Below, one piece after another: positions 7,495-15,150 of a stretch of 64,000 bases of DNA. The notes below the pieces were generated by a model. The model saw only the letters and a program-made list of their open reading frames with translations. It did not search any database and had not been told where the DNA came from. How positions within the stretch are numbered: the stretch's first letter is position 1; each line of letters starts with the position of its first letter. Location: contig NZ_LT635475.1 in NCBI RefSeq assembly GCF_900120165.1, positions 434,001 through 498,000 on the forward strand, read 5' to 3'. A program made the translations under genes and the position numbers. This DNA is from Ezakiella massiliensis. GTDB taxonomy: Bacteria; Bacillota; Clostridia; Tissierellales; Peptoniphilaceae.

Positions 7495-8581
7495 CAAAAT
7501 ACCTCTTAAAATAATTATAAATATTATAGTCTGACTTTTTCAAAGACTCCAAGCCCTTTATCTTTAAATCTGAATTATGATATATTTTCAAAAATAAAAT
7601 CATATGGCAAATCCTATGGTCGGTCACTTTTATAGACCCGCTTATTTTTTTCTTGTCTCGACTTCCCCTTATATAAATTTCGTCCCTGCCATTAGTCCCG
7701 CAGTCCACATGAAAAAATTTTAAAACTCTTAAAATTTCCCTCAGCCTATTTGACTCCTTGTGCTTTAAATTTTCAAGGCCAGAGATTGTAAAAACTCCAT
7801 CCACGGTTGACAAGTAAGCTGCAAGCATGGGTGCTAAATCGATTGAGTTTTTTAAATTATACGTCCACTGCAAATTATTTACATGGTCTATAAAAACTCT
7901 ATCCTTTTGACACCTTGCCACAGGCGGAGTAATTTTCTCTATAAAATTCTTTTTGTATAAGGCATAAAAAAGTGAATAGTTAGACATATCCACTGGAACG
8001 TAAACTTTTTCTGGCTTTGTTTTAAAAATATCAATGGCATCCTTGGTAATTTCTATATATTGAGAAGATTTATCCGCCTGGTAGATTACATCAAATTTTC
8101 CCTGACCTGCCATCAACATGGCTGAGACAAATTGGCTAGATTCCTCAGCCGAAATTAAGTAGGATTTTAGGCCCAATTTGCCCTTTATCCTTATATTTTG
8201 ACCAGCTATATCAAAAGACCCTCCCTCGTCCTCTATGAGGCTTTTAAAGACCTTTAAAGGCCTATCTACCAAATGTCCCTTAGTGATAAAAGTAATTTCT
8301 TTATTTTCTTGGAATAATAACATTAGTGGAACCAAAAATCTCAAGGTAGATCCAGATTCGCCCACATAAATTTGGTCCCTCAAAACCCTATCAGTCTTTT
8401 GCAAATATAAGTCTCCTCCAATGATCTTGTAAGAATCATAGAGGGCGTTTAAAGTTGCGAAAACATCATCAGATGGTGTGAAATTTTTAATAACAATATC
8501 CAAATCATTTATCCAGGACAAGATAATAAACCTATGTAAATAGGACTTTGAATAGCCTGGTATATATTCCAAACTACTCAA
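7478..8581 (-). CDS. aroA: 3-Phosphoshikimate 1-carboxyvinyltransferase (EPSP synthase), short and divergent
   Basis: It joins shikimate-3-phosphate and phosphoenolpyruvate. At 367 residues it is about 60 shorter than usual. Diagnostic motifs remain: PGYSKSYLHR (Lys-Ser...Arg substrate site), GESGSTLRFLVPL, SSQFVSAML, LAPMLAAYL, HKESNRLREI and a late TDHRICHM. It starts at TTG, with an AAAGGAG site upstream, and overlaps the aroB stop by 8 bases; no ATG is available. The divergence is consistent with a compact clostridial variant and not with decay. Confidence 0.9.
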   Translation of the reverse strand: MSSLEYIPGYSKSYLHRFIILSWINDLDIVIKNFTPSDDVFATLNALYDSYKIIGGDLYLQKTDRVLRDQIYVGESGSTLRFLVPLMLLFQENKEITFITKGHLVDRPLKVFKSLIEDEGGSFDIAGQNIRIKGKLGLKSYLISAEESSQFVSAMLMAGQGKFDVIYQADKSSQYIEITKDAIDIFKTKPEKVYVPVDMSNYSLFYALYKKNFIEKITPPVARCQKDRVFIDHVNNLQWTYNLKNSIDLAPMLAAYLSTVDGVFTISGLENLKHKESNRLREILRVLKFFHVDCGTNGRDEIYIRGSRDKKKISGSIKVTDHRICHMILFLKIYHNSDLKIKGLESLKKSDYNIYNYFKRYFDVYLR

Positions 8582-9536
8582 AATAAATGCTCCTTTGAAA
8601 ATCTTTTTTGTTAAGAGTTAAAATACTTCCGCAGCCGATTTTCCTTATGCAAGGAATCTTGATCAGATCTCCAGCGGATTTTTTGTCATCTTTAATTGTA
8701 AGCTTGGTTTTTTTATATTTTTCGACCAATTTTTTAAAATCGTCTCCATATAATTTATCAAAAATCCTAAAGAAATCTTTGTGAGTATCATAGCCCAAAG
8801 CCTGGTGTTCAATCACAAGGCCCAGAGCCACTGTCTTGCCGTGGGGAATTTTATAATCTTCATAGGCCTCTATGGCGTGGCCAAGGGTGTGGCCAGCATT
8901 TAATAGCTGCCTCAAGCCCTTATCGCGAAAATCATTTTTTACAATTCCTTGTTTTTTCTGTGGACAATAGCCAGCTGCAAGATGAGTAAATTCATCTCTA
9001 TTTTTCATTTCATAATCTATTAAAGCTTCCATTTCATTAAAAATATTGTCGTCAAATAAAGCGGCTAGCTTGATGGCTTCCACCACCCCATTTTTATAAT
9101 TATCTAGACTTTCAGTCTTGGTAAATCTTTCATCAATAATAACATTCTTGGCTTCATTAAAGATGCCCACAAAATTTTTTGCATGATTAAAATTGATGGC
9201 GGTCTTACCTCCCACGCAAGCATCCACCATGGATAAAAGCGTGGTAGGAATTATATCGTGGCTAAGGCCGCGCATGTAAATACCAGCTGCAAAGCCCACT
9301 GCATCTGATAGACTGCCGCCGCCAACCACTCCTATATGAGAAGACCTATCCAGACCGCGACTTTGCATCTGGCCAATTAGCGACTCAATAAAATCAAAAG
9401 TCTTGCAAGCTTCACCTGCTTGGACAAAATATGTGTCCTCTGGAAACATTTCTCCATATAAATCTCTTAAAACTTCATCCCCTACAAGGAAATCGTATTC
9501 AATTTTGTCTATTGATTTATAAATTATATTTTCCAT
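8574..9536 (-). CDS. aroB: 3-Dehydroquinate synthase
   Basis: This NAD- and Zn-dependent enzyme cyclises DAHP. The NAD-binding VVGGGSLSDAVGFAAGIYMRG, the PTTLLSMVDACVGGKTAINF signature and the metal ligands in EAIKLAA, NAGHTLGHAIE (His) and PHGKTVALG (His) are all seen. It is 320 residues against about 350-360 for the family, mostly trimmed at the N-terminus. It overlaps aroF by 20 bases. Confidence 0.95.
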   Translation of the reverse strand: MENIIYKSIDKIEYDFLVGDEVLRDLYGEMFPEDTYFVQAGEACKTFDFIESLIGQMQSRGLDRSSHIGVVGGGSLSDAVGFAAGIYMRGLSHDIIPTTLLSMVDACVGGKTAINFNHAKNFVGIFNEAKNVIIDERFTKTESLDNYKNGVVEAIKLAALFDDNIFNEMEALIDYEMKNRDEFTHLAAGYCPQKKQGIVKNDFRDKGLRQLLNAGHTLGHAIEAYEDYKIPHGKTVALGLVIEHQALGYDTHKDFFRIFDKLYGDDFKKLVEKYKKTKLTIKDDKKSAGDLIKIPCIRKIGCGSILTLNKKDFQRSIYFE

Positions 9537-10230
9537 TGAGGTCCTTTAATAATTTTTCAAAAGTTTTAATATCCAAGGCTTGGTCTTTATCAGTCAAAGC
9601 CTCTTCCGGATTTTCGTGAACTTCTATTATCAGTCCATCAGCCCCTGCAGCCATGGCCGCCTTGGCAGCCCCTGACACAAAGTCTCGTCTGCCCATCGAA
9701 TGCGAAGGATCAGCTAGAACTTCAAAGTCAGTCATCTCTTTTAAATAAATAATAGCGCCAATATCCAAAACATTTCTGGTTATATTATCAAAGGACCTAA
9801 TGCCCCTTTCGCAAAGGGTCACGTTTTGGTTGCCTGCCCTTGTAATGTACTCAGACGCCTTGATCCACTCTTCTATATAGGAAGCAAAACCCCTCTTTAG
9901 AATAATATTTTTATCAGTCCGACCCAGCTCTCTTAACAAATCAAAGTTTTGCATATTTCTGGCGCCAACTTGCATTGAATCAACATAATCATATAGCTTT
10001 TCAATTTGTTCAGCATTCATAACTTCGCTGACAATTTTAAAGCCCATATTTTTTAATTCTTTTAAAATTTCTATACCATCGTATCCTATTCCCTGAAAAC
10101 TATTTGGATCAGTCCTCGGCTTAAAAAGCATGGCCCTGATTTCGCTTACGCCCAGAGCCTTTAATTTACCAGCCAAACTAATGGCTTGATCGTAGTTTTC
10201 AATTGAACAAGAACCTGCAATAATTCTCAA
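9517..10230 (-). CDS. aroF: 3-Deoxy-7-phosphoheptulonate synthase (DAHP synthase), core-only type Ibeta
   Basis: First step of the shikimate pathway, condensing PEP and erythrose-4-phosphate. AGSCSIEN, FKPRTDPNSFQGIG, MQVGARNMQNFDLL, LKRGF and ADPSHSMGRRDFV are the metal and substrate motifs of the Ibeta/KDO8P-like class. At 237 residues it is a bare barrel without the N-terminal ferredoxin-like or chorismate-mutase regulatory domain, so feedback inhibition through such a domain is not expected. It is flanked by overlapping aroE and aroB. Confidence 0.93.
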   Translation of the reverse strand: MRIIAGSCSIENYDQAISLAGKLKALGVSEIRAMLFKPRTDPNSFQGIGYDGIEILKELKNMGFKIVSEVMNAEQIEKLYDYVDSMQVGARNMQNFDLLRELGRTDKNIILKRGFASYIEEWIKASEYITRAGNQNVTLCERGIRSFDNITRNVLDIGAIIYLKEMTDFEVLADPSHSMGRRDFVSGAAKAAMAAGADGLIIEVHENPEEALTDKDQALDIKTFEKLLKDLNGKYNL

Positions 10231-10958
10231 CTTATCTCTCCTAAAAATATTTTATAACTCATCTTGGCTTGCAAATCAAGCATTTCAAATCCGTTTTTAA
10301 TTTCAAGGCCAGACTCTTCCATACAGGATAAAAACATTGTTTTTGCCGGTGTATAGATTAGATCAATAGCCGTTTTTTGCGAGGCAAATGGCTTTCCCAT
10401 CAGTGTTTTTTCTTCGTTAAAGCCAACGCTTGTCGCATTTATAACATTTATAAAATCTTGGCCATGTAAATTATCTATAAATTTTAAATCAACTTTTATC
10501 TTAAGCAGATCGTCATTGTTAAAGTCTCTGGCGTAAATAGTCAGGTCCTTATCTTTAAAAGCCCTGATGACAGCCCGGGCTGCTCCACCCCGTCCTAAAA
10601 TTAAAATACTTCCTTCTTTTAAAACGGGATTGATACTTTCAAAGGCCCCATAAATATCCGTGTTGTAGCCATATAGCACGCCGTCTTTATTGTAGACAGT
10701 GTTTACTGCCGCCACAGCCTTCGCATCATCACTTATATAATCTAAATATTTTATAATATCATTTTTATAAGGGGCCGTGACATTAAAGCCACTATATCCA
10801 CCAGACCTAACTTCATCGACAAAGGCTGGCAAATCTTCTCTATCTAAATCTCTCAACTCATAAGACAAGTCGACCCAATCTCTCTTTGCAAAAGAGTGAT
10901 AGAGTTCTGGCGACCTGGAATTTTTTATATTTTTCCCTATCAGGCAAAGTTTTAGCAT
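10227..10958 (-). CDS. aroE: Shikimate dehydrogenase
   Basis: NADPH-dependent reduction of 3-dehydroshikimate. The N-terminal substrate domain has IGKNIKNSRSPELYH (Ser-x-Ser substrate site) and GFNVTAPYKNDI with the catalytic Lys; the Rossmann domain has ILGRGGAARAVIRAF; INATSVGF follows. 243 residues is slightly short of the usual 270-290. It is the first aro gene transcribed after yvcK, with a 7-base overlap. Confidence 0.94.
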   Translation of the reverse strand: MLKLCLIGKNIKNSRSPELYHSFAKRDWVDLSYELRDLDREDLPAFVDEVRSGGYSGFNVTAPYKNDIIKYLDYISDDAKAVAAVNTVYNKDGVLYGYNTDIYGAFESINPVLKEGSILILGRGGAARAVIRAFKDKDLTIYARDFNNDDLLKIKVDLKFIDNLHGQDFINVINATSVGFNEEKTLMGKPFASQKTAIDLIYTPAKTMFLSCMEESGLEIKNGFEMLDLQAKMSYKIFLGEIS

Positions 10959-11890
10959 AATTTTAAAATCTCTTCCGCAATTTTTTCTGAAGCAGACCTT
11001 ATATAGCCTTCTTTTACAGAAATAAAGTCTCCTGTAATTAGCCTGTCTCCATAAAATTCATAATCGTCTTTGCTAGGTACAACTGGGATAGATCCTTCGT
11101 CCTTGTACTTAGCCAATACCTCTTTTTCTGGCAAGACATCATTGGCAAATACAAAATCCAAGTCCCTGCCCAAATATCTTTCGATTTCCTCTATATGGTC
11201 CCTGAGTGTATAATTATAAGTTTCTTCCGGCTGGGTCATGACGTTTGATACATAGGCAATTTTTTTGTTCTTTAATAAATCTCTCACATCGTCCACCAGC
11301 AAATTACAAATTACAGATGTGTACAAGGACCCTGGGCCTAAAGTTACAATGTCTGCCTCCCTTATGGCCTCTCTGGCATCGACAGAAATATTGCAAGGCT
11401 GATTTAAATAAATTTCGTTTATCTTGGCTTTTCTCTTTAAAGAAAAAATTGCAATCTCACTTTCACCGTAAATGGTATCTCCATTTGATAAATTAGCAAC
11501 TAAATCCATTGGGTCAAGGCTAACAGGATATACATTGCCCTTTATGTTTAATGCCTTGCTCAAAAAATAAATCGCCTGTTCAAAAGACCCAAACTCCTCG
11601 GTCATTCCTGCTATCATTAAATTTCCCAGTGACTGACCATTCAATCCTCCTTTTTTAAACCTATAAGACAAGAGTTTAGACAAGGAGTCAGGTGCATTAG
11701 ACAAAGCCAAGAGGCAGTTTCTAATATCCCCTGGCGGCAGCATATTTAAATCGGCACGCAAAATTCCGCTTCCGCCACCATTATCGCCAACGGTTACTAT
11801 GGCAGAAACGTCAAATTTATCCTTGAGTCCCGATATTAAAATGCTAAGTCCAGTCCCACCACCAATGGCGACCAGTTTATTTGCTTTCAT
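10952..11890 (-). CDS. yvcK: YvcK family (gluconeogenesis factor / morphogenesis) protein
   Basis: A 312-residue YvcK/CofD-like protein. The N-terminal IGGGTGLSILISGL nucleotide-binding loop, AIVTVGDNGGGSGILR, PPGDIRNCLLALS and TLGPGSLYTSVICNLLV are hallmark motifs. In Bacillus it binds UDP-GlcNAc and is needed for growth on gluconeogenic carbon and for peptidoglycan synthesis. It pairs with rapZ as in other Firmicutes; the usual third partner whiA is absent, and aroE follows instead. Confidence 0.93.
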   Translation of the reverse strand: MKANKLVAIGGGTGLSILISGLKDKFDVSAIVTVGDNGGGSGILRADLNMLPPGDIRNCLLALSNAPDSLSKLLSYRFKKGGLNGQSLGNLMIAGMTEEFGSFEQAIYFLSKALNIKGNVYPVSLDPMDLVANLSNGDTIYGESEIAIFSLKRKAKINEIYLNQPCNISVDAREAIREADIVTLGPGSLYTSVICNLLVDDVRDLLKNKKIAYVSNVMTQPEETYNYTLRDHIEEIERYLGRDLDFVFANDVLPEKEVLAKYKDEGSIPVVPSKDDYEFYGDRLITGDFISVKEGYIRSASEKIAEEILKLC

Positions 11891-12725
11891 CTTCCAAATC
11901 CCTGTTAATCATAGTAATACTTATATTATCTTCTTTTTCAAATATTTCCTTTAGGCGTCTGGCAACGCTTACAGACCTCTGCCTACCACCTGTGCAACCA
12001 AAGGCTACCAAGACTTGTTCCTTACCCTCTCGTTCATAAAGCGGTATTAAAAATTTAATTAAATCATAGAGTTTTTTTATAAATTCATCCACTTCCGGCT
12101 GGCTTAAAACAAAAGTGTAAACTTCATCCTTATAACCGGACTTGGTCTTTAATTCAGGCACATAATATGGATTTTCAATAAATCTTACATCGAAAACCAA
12201 ATCAGCATCCATAACAATCCCGTGCTTAAAACCAAAGGTTGTAAAGACCACATTGAGCCCATCAGTCTCTTCCAGCATTGAGTGAATGGCTCGTTTGAGT
12301 TCGCCCAAACTCAAGTTAGAAGTCTCAATAGGCAGAGAAATCTCTTGGATCTTATCCATAATCTTACGTTCCTTGGAAATGCCATCTAAAATACTTCCCT
12401 TCATAGCAAGAGGATGCGGTCTCCGCCTTTCCTTAAATCTTCTTATTAGCGCCTCATCAGATGCATTTAAAAATAAAACCTTGGCTCCGTATTCGTCCTT
12501 CAAATTTTTTATAATCGAAAAGAGTTCGTTTGTAAAAATCCTATTCCTGAGGTCTATAGCCAGGGCAACTTTTTCAACTTGAGGAGTCTTTTGCATCAAT
12601 TCAAAAGTCTCTCTAATCAGTGGTATTGGCAAATTGTCTATGCACAGATAGCCGTCGTCTTCCAATACATTTAAGGTGGCAGTTTTTCCTGCCCCGCTCA
12701 TGCCAGTTACAATTATAATATCCAT
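11877..12725 (-). CDS. rapZ: RapZ/YvcJ nucleotide-binding protein
   Basis: A P-loop protein of the RapZ (YvcJ) family. Walker A GMSGAGKTAT is near the N-terminus, with YLCIDNLPIPL after it, and the C-terminal half has VAFGCTGGRQRSVSVARRL, the phosphate-binding loop that binds RNA or GlcN6P in the Escherichia coli protein. In Firmicutes it hydrolyses ATP/GTP; its target is not settled. ATG at 12725 is 1 base after the murB stop; a TTG at 12737 inside murB, close to AAGGA, is an alternative that adds four residues. It overlaps yvcK. Confidence 0.92.
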   Translation of the reverse strand: MDIIIVTGMSGAGKTATLNVLEDDGYLCIDNLPIPLIRETFELMQKTPQVEKVALAIDLRNRIFTNELFSIIKNLKDEYGAKVLFLNASDEALIRRFKERRRPHPLAMKGSILDGISKERKIMDKIQEISLPIETSNLSLGELKRAIHSMLEETDGLNVVFTTFGFKHGIVMDADLVFDVRFIENPYYVPELKTKSGYKDEVYTFVLSQPEVDEFIKKLYDLIKFLIPLYEREGKEQVLVAFGCTGGRQRSVSVARRLKEIFEKEDNISITMINRDLEDESK

Positions 12726-12726
12726 T

Positions 12727-13575
12727 TTATCTTTCAATTATCCTTAACTCCGTTTCTAATTCTACACCGTATTCGTCTCTGACCTTACCTCTAATAAGTT
12801 CAATCAGCTCTATAACATCATCAAAAGTCGCCTGGTCATAGTTGATTATAAAGCCTGCATGCTTTGGTGATACCATTGCTCCGCCAATTCTTGTCCCCTT
12901 TAAATTTAAATCATCAATAAGTTTTGAAGCATAATAACCCTTTGGCCTCTTGAAAACTGATCCACACGAAGGATATTCAAGTGGCTGTTTAGAGTTTCTT
13001 CTCTCGTGCAGGTCATCAACCAAGGCTTTTATCTCTTCTCTATTGCCTTTAATGGCCTTATAGTAAGCGCCTAATATAATGTCGCCATTGTCTTGAAAGA
13101 CGGAATGCCTTGAGTCAAATTCGCAAAGGTCATTTGAAACTTCCACAATTTCTCTATCTCTAAAAACAACAACAGAATGAATTATGTCTTTCATTTCCCC
13201 GCCATAGGCTCCCGCGTTCATAAAAACTCCGCCGCCAATAGAACCTGGTATGCCCTCCATAAATTCAAAACCTGTAAGAGCATTTTCAATAGCAAAATTG
13301 CTGAGCTCGTTCATAGTAGCTCCAGCTTGAGCGTAGACCAAATCATCTTTTAATTCAATATTTGAAAAATTTTCCCTTAATAGAATTATCGACCGGTCAA
13401 ATTTTTTATCTGTAATTAAAATATTGCTCATCTGGCCTATTATCAGTGGATTTTTTTCTGTATTTAAAATTTCTTTTATATCCTCGTTGGACTCTGGCAA
13501 ATAAATTGCCCTACAAGGTCCTCCAATCTTCATTGTAGAAAATTCTTTTATATCATAATCTTTTAAAACTTTCAT
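12727..13575 (-). CDS. murB: UDP-N-acetylenolpyruvoylglucosamine reductase
   Basis: An FAD enzyme making UDP-MurNAc for peptidoglycan. It has the N-terminal FSTMKIGGPCRAI, GAGATMNELSN-like AQAGATMNELSNFA, GIPGSIGGGVFMNAGAYGGEM (FAD-binding), PSCGSVFKRP with the catalytic Ser, and IGGAMVSPKHAGFIIN. Length (282) fits a type IIb enzyme. It is the first gene of the long operon running to the M42 peptidase, with its own promoter and a GGAGG site. Confidence 0.95.
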   Translation of the reverse strand: MKVLKDYDIKEFSTMKIGGPCRAIYLPESNEDIKEILNTEKNPLIIGQMSNILITDKKFDRSIILLRENFSNIELKDDLVYAQAGATMNELSNFAIENALTGFEFMEGIPGSIGGGVFMNAGAYGGEMKDIIHSVVVFRDREIVEVSNDLCEFDSRHSVFQDNGDIILGAYYKAIKGNREEIKALVDDLHERRNSKQPLEYPSCGSVFKRPKGYYASKLIDDLNLKGTRIGGAMVSPKHAGFIINYDQATFDDVIELIELIRGKVRDEYGVELETELRIIER

Positions 13576-13625
13576 TTGTCCTCCAAATTATTTTTCGTTC
13601 ATCGATATATCTATACCCCTATTTT

Positions 13626-13655
13626 ATTATATTTGAGGCAAATTGTCCACATCAA
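13626..13655 (-). promoter_or_regulatory. Probable promoter of the murB-rapZ-yvcK-aro operon
   Basis: Minus-strand -35 TTGATG (13650-13655) and -10 TATAAT (13626-13631) are 18 bases apart. It starts directly downstream of the preceding terminator. Confidence 0.6.
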
Positions 13656-13657
13656 AA

Positions 13658-13682
13658 AACCTTTGACAAAAAGTCAAAGGTT
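13658..13682 (-). terminator. Terminator of the valS-hpt-CPBP operon
   Basis: AACCTTTGAC and GTCAAAGGTT form a perfect 10-bp stem with a 5-base loop, followed by TTTT on the minus strand. Confidence 0.9.
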
Positions 13683-13691
13683 CTAATTCAT

Positions 13692-14627
13692 TTAAAACTT
13701 TTTCATAACTATTACAAATGCACTTGCAAGCATTATAAATCCAAAGATAAACATGATCAATGTAAATAATCTTTCTCTTTTTTCTGGCTTTATAACTAGA
13801 GTGGTCTTTTCCCTATAATCTGGGAAAGATTTTAACAACTTGTAAACCATATAAGCCAAAAGTGCAATTACAATCACTCCAAATGCAGCAACAAGGACTT
13901 TTGAATCGCCTAGCACGGCCTCAACATTTGCCATATCAGGATCGCCGGCAGCATCCAAATCCAAGTTGCCAGCCTTGTTGGCAATGTAGCCTATGACCAT
14001 GGCTATGGAGTTGTTGGTTGTGTGACCAATGATGCTAGGGAGTAATGAGTCAGACCTGTATCTCAAATATCCAAATGTCAGTCCCATCAAAAATGGTCCG
14101 ACAATATTTATAGGATTGTAGTGGAAGATTGCAAAGAGGGTTGCAGTTATAAAAATCCTCGCCAGAGGCTTGTACCTATCAAAGGCCTTAAATAGAAATC
14201 CTCTAAAGACCAACTCTTCAAAAACTCCTGGCAAGACCGCAAACATAATAACACTTACCAAAAACATTGGGAAAGTTTCTGGTAGGGGTACACCCAAATC
14301 AGATGGTAGCGTCATAAACTTAGATAGGCCTGTCAAATACAAACCATTTATAAATACAATAACTGGATAAGATAAAAGCGATATAAAAAACGCCTTCCAT
14401 AAAGTCCCCTCGTAGGGCATCCTAAGGGCCAAGGTCTCTTTTACATAATATTTTCTAAATACACAGACCAGATATGTCACTAGGCCTAATATTATTGCCT
14501 CTGTAAAAAATATTCCAAAATAAATATTTAAAAGCTGAGTAAGTCCACCCAGGGTTAAAAACAAAACCGTTAACCCCATAAACATGAGTGATCCAGCAAC
14601 AGCTGTTGGCATACTTTTTTTATTCAT
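13692..14627 (-). CDS. CPBP-family intramembrane metalloprotease
   Basis: A 311-residue membrane protein of the CPBP/Abi (CAAX-processing-like) family with about eight hydrophobic segments. The signature motifs are PGVFEELVFRGFLFKAF (Glu-Glu...Arg), IFITATLFAIFHYNP (FxxxH) and a later IIGHTTNNSIAMV (HxxxN). Such enzymes cleave or process membrane-embedded peptides; in Gram-positives some are linked to bacteriocin immunity, but nothing here shows a bacteriocin. ATG at 14627 overlaps the hpt stop by 8 bases; a longer frame upstream is inside hpt. Confidence 0.88.
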   Translation of the reverse strand: MNKKSMPTAVAGSLMFMGLTVLFLTLGGLTQLLNIYFGIFFTEAIILGLVTYLVCVFRKYYVKETLALRMPYEGTLWKAFFISLLSYPVIVFINGLYLTGLSKFMTLPSDLGVPLPETFPMFLVSVIMFAVLPGVFEELVFRGFLFKAFDRYKPLARIFITATLFAIFHYNPINIVGPFLMGLTFGYLRYRSDSLLPSIIGHTTNNSIAMVIGYIANKAGNLDLDAAGDPDMANVEAVLGDSKVLVAAFGVIVIALLAYMVYKLLKSFPDYREKTTLVIKPEKRERLFTLIMFIFGFIMLASAFVIVMKKF

Positions 14628-15150
14628 CTTCTCCCTCTTCCAAAAATTCAAATATATAAGGCACATTTCTGTAATTGTTTTCATAGTCCAAGCCATAACC
14701 TACAATAAAAACATCGTCCACTTCAAAGCCTACAAAATCACTGTTTACATCTTGTGTCCTTCTGGATGGCTTATCAAGCATTGTGGCAATCTTTAATGAC
14801 TTTGGATTTCTAATTCCTATATAGTCCTTGATAAATTTTAAGGTATTGCCTGAATCAATAATATCATCGACTATTAAAACATTTTTGCCTTCTACATTGG
14901 ATCTCAAATCGCTAAATACTTTTACATCACCAGATGAAACCTTCTTGTGCCCATAGGAAGCAGTTGTAATAAAATCTACTTCAACAAGCATGTCCAGCCT
15001 CTTAATCAGGTCGGCTGCAAACATAAAGCCACCCCTTAAAAGAGGTATTACCATGATGGGTTCACCATGGTAATATTCATTTATTTCCTCTGCCAGCTTG
15101 TCCAAACGCTCATTAATTTCATCTTGTGTAATCAAAACTTTTTTAATCAT
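14620..15150 (-). CDS. hpt: Hypoxanthine phosphoribosyltransferase
   Basis: A 176-residue purine salvage enzyme converting hypoxanthine or guanine plus PRPP to IMP or GMP. PRPP motif VLIVDDIIDSGNTL, IPLLRGGFMFAADL near the N-terminus, and VDDVFIVGYGLDYENNYRN with the base-binding loop match the family. It overlaps valS by 4 bases (ATGA). Confidence 0.96.
   Translation of the reverse strand: MIKKVLITQDEINERLDKLAEEINEYYHGEPIMVIPLLRGGFMFAADLIKRLDMLVEVDFITTASYGHKKVSSGDVKVFSDLRSNVEGKNVLIVDDIIDSGNTLKFIKDYIGIRNPKSLKIATMLDKPSRRTQDVNSDFVGFEVDDVFIVGYGLDYENNYRNVPYIFEFLEEGEDE

Noticed and set aside
7478..8581. aroA as a truncated pseudogene because it is 60 residues short
   Set aside because: All diagnostic substrate motifs are kept in order, and it is embedded in an operon of equally compact enzymes.
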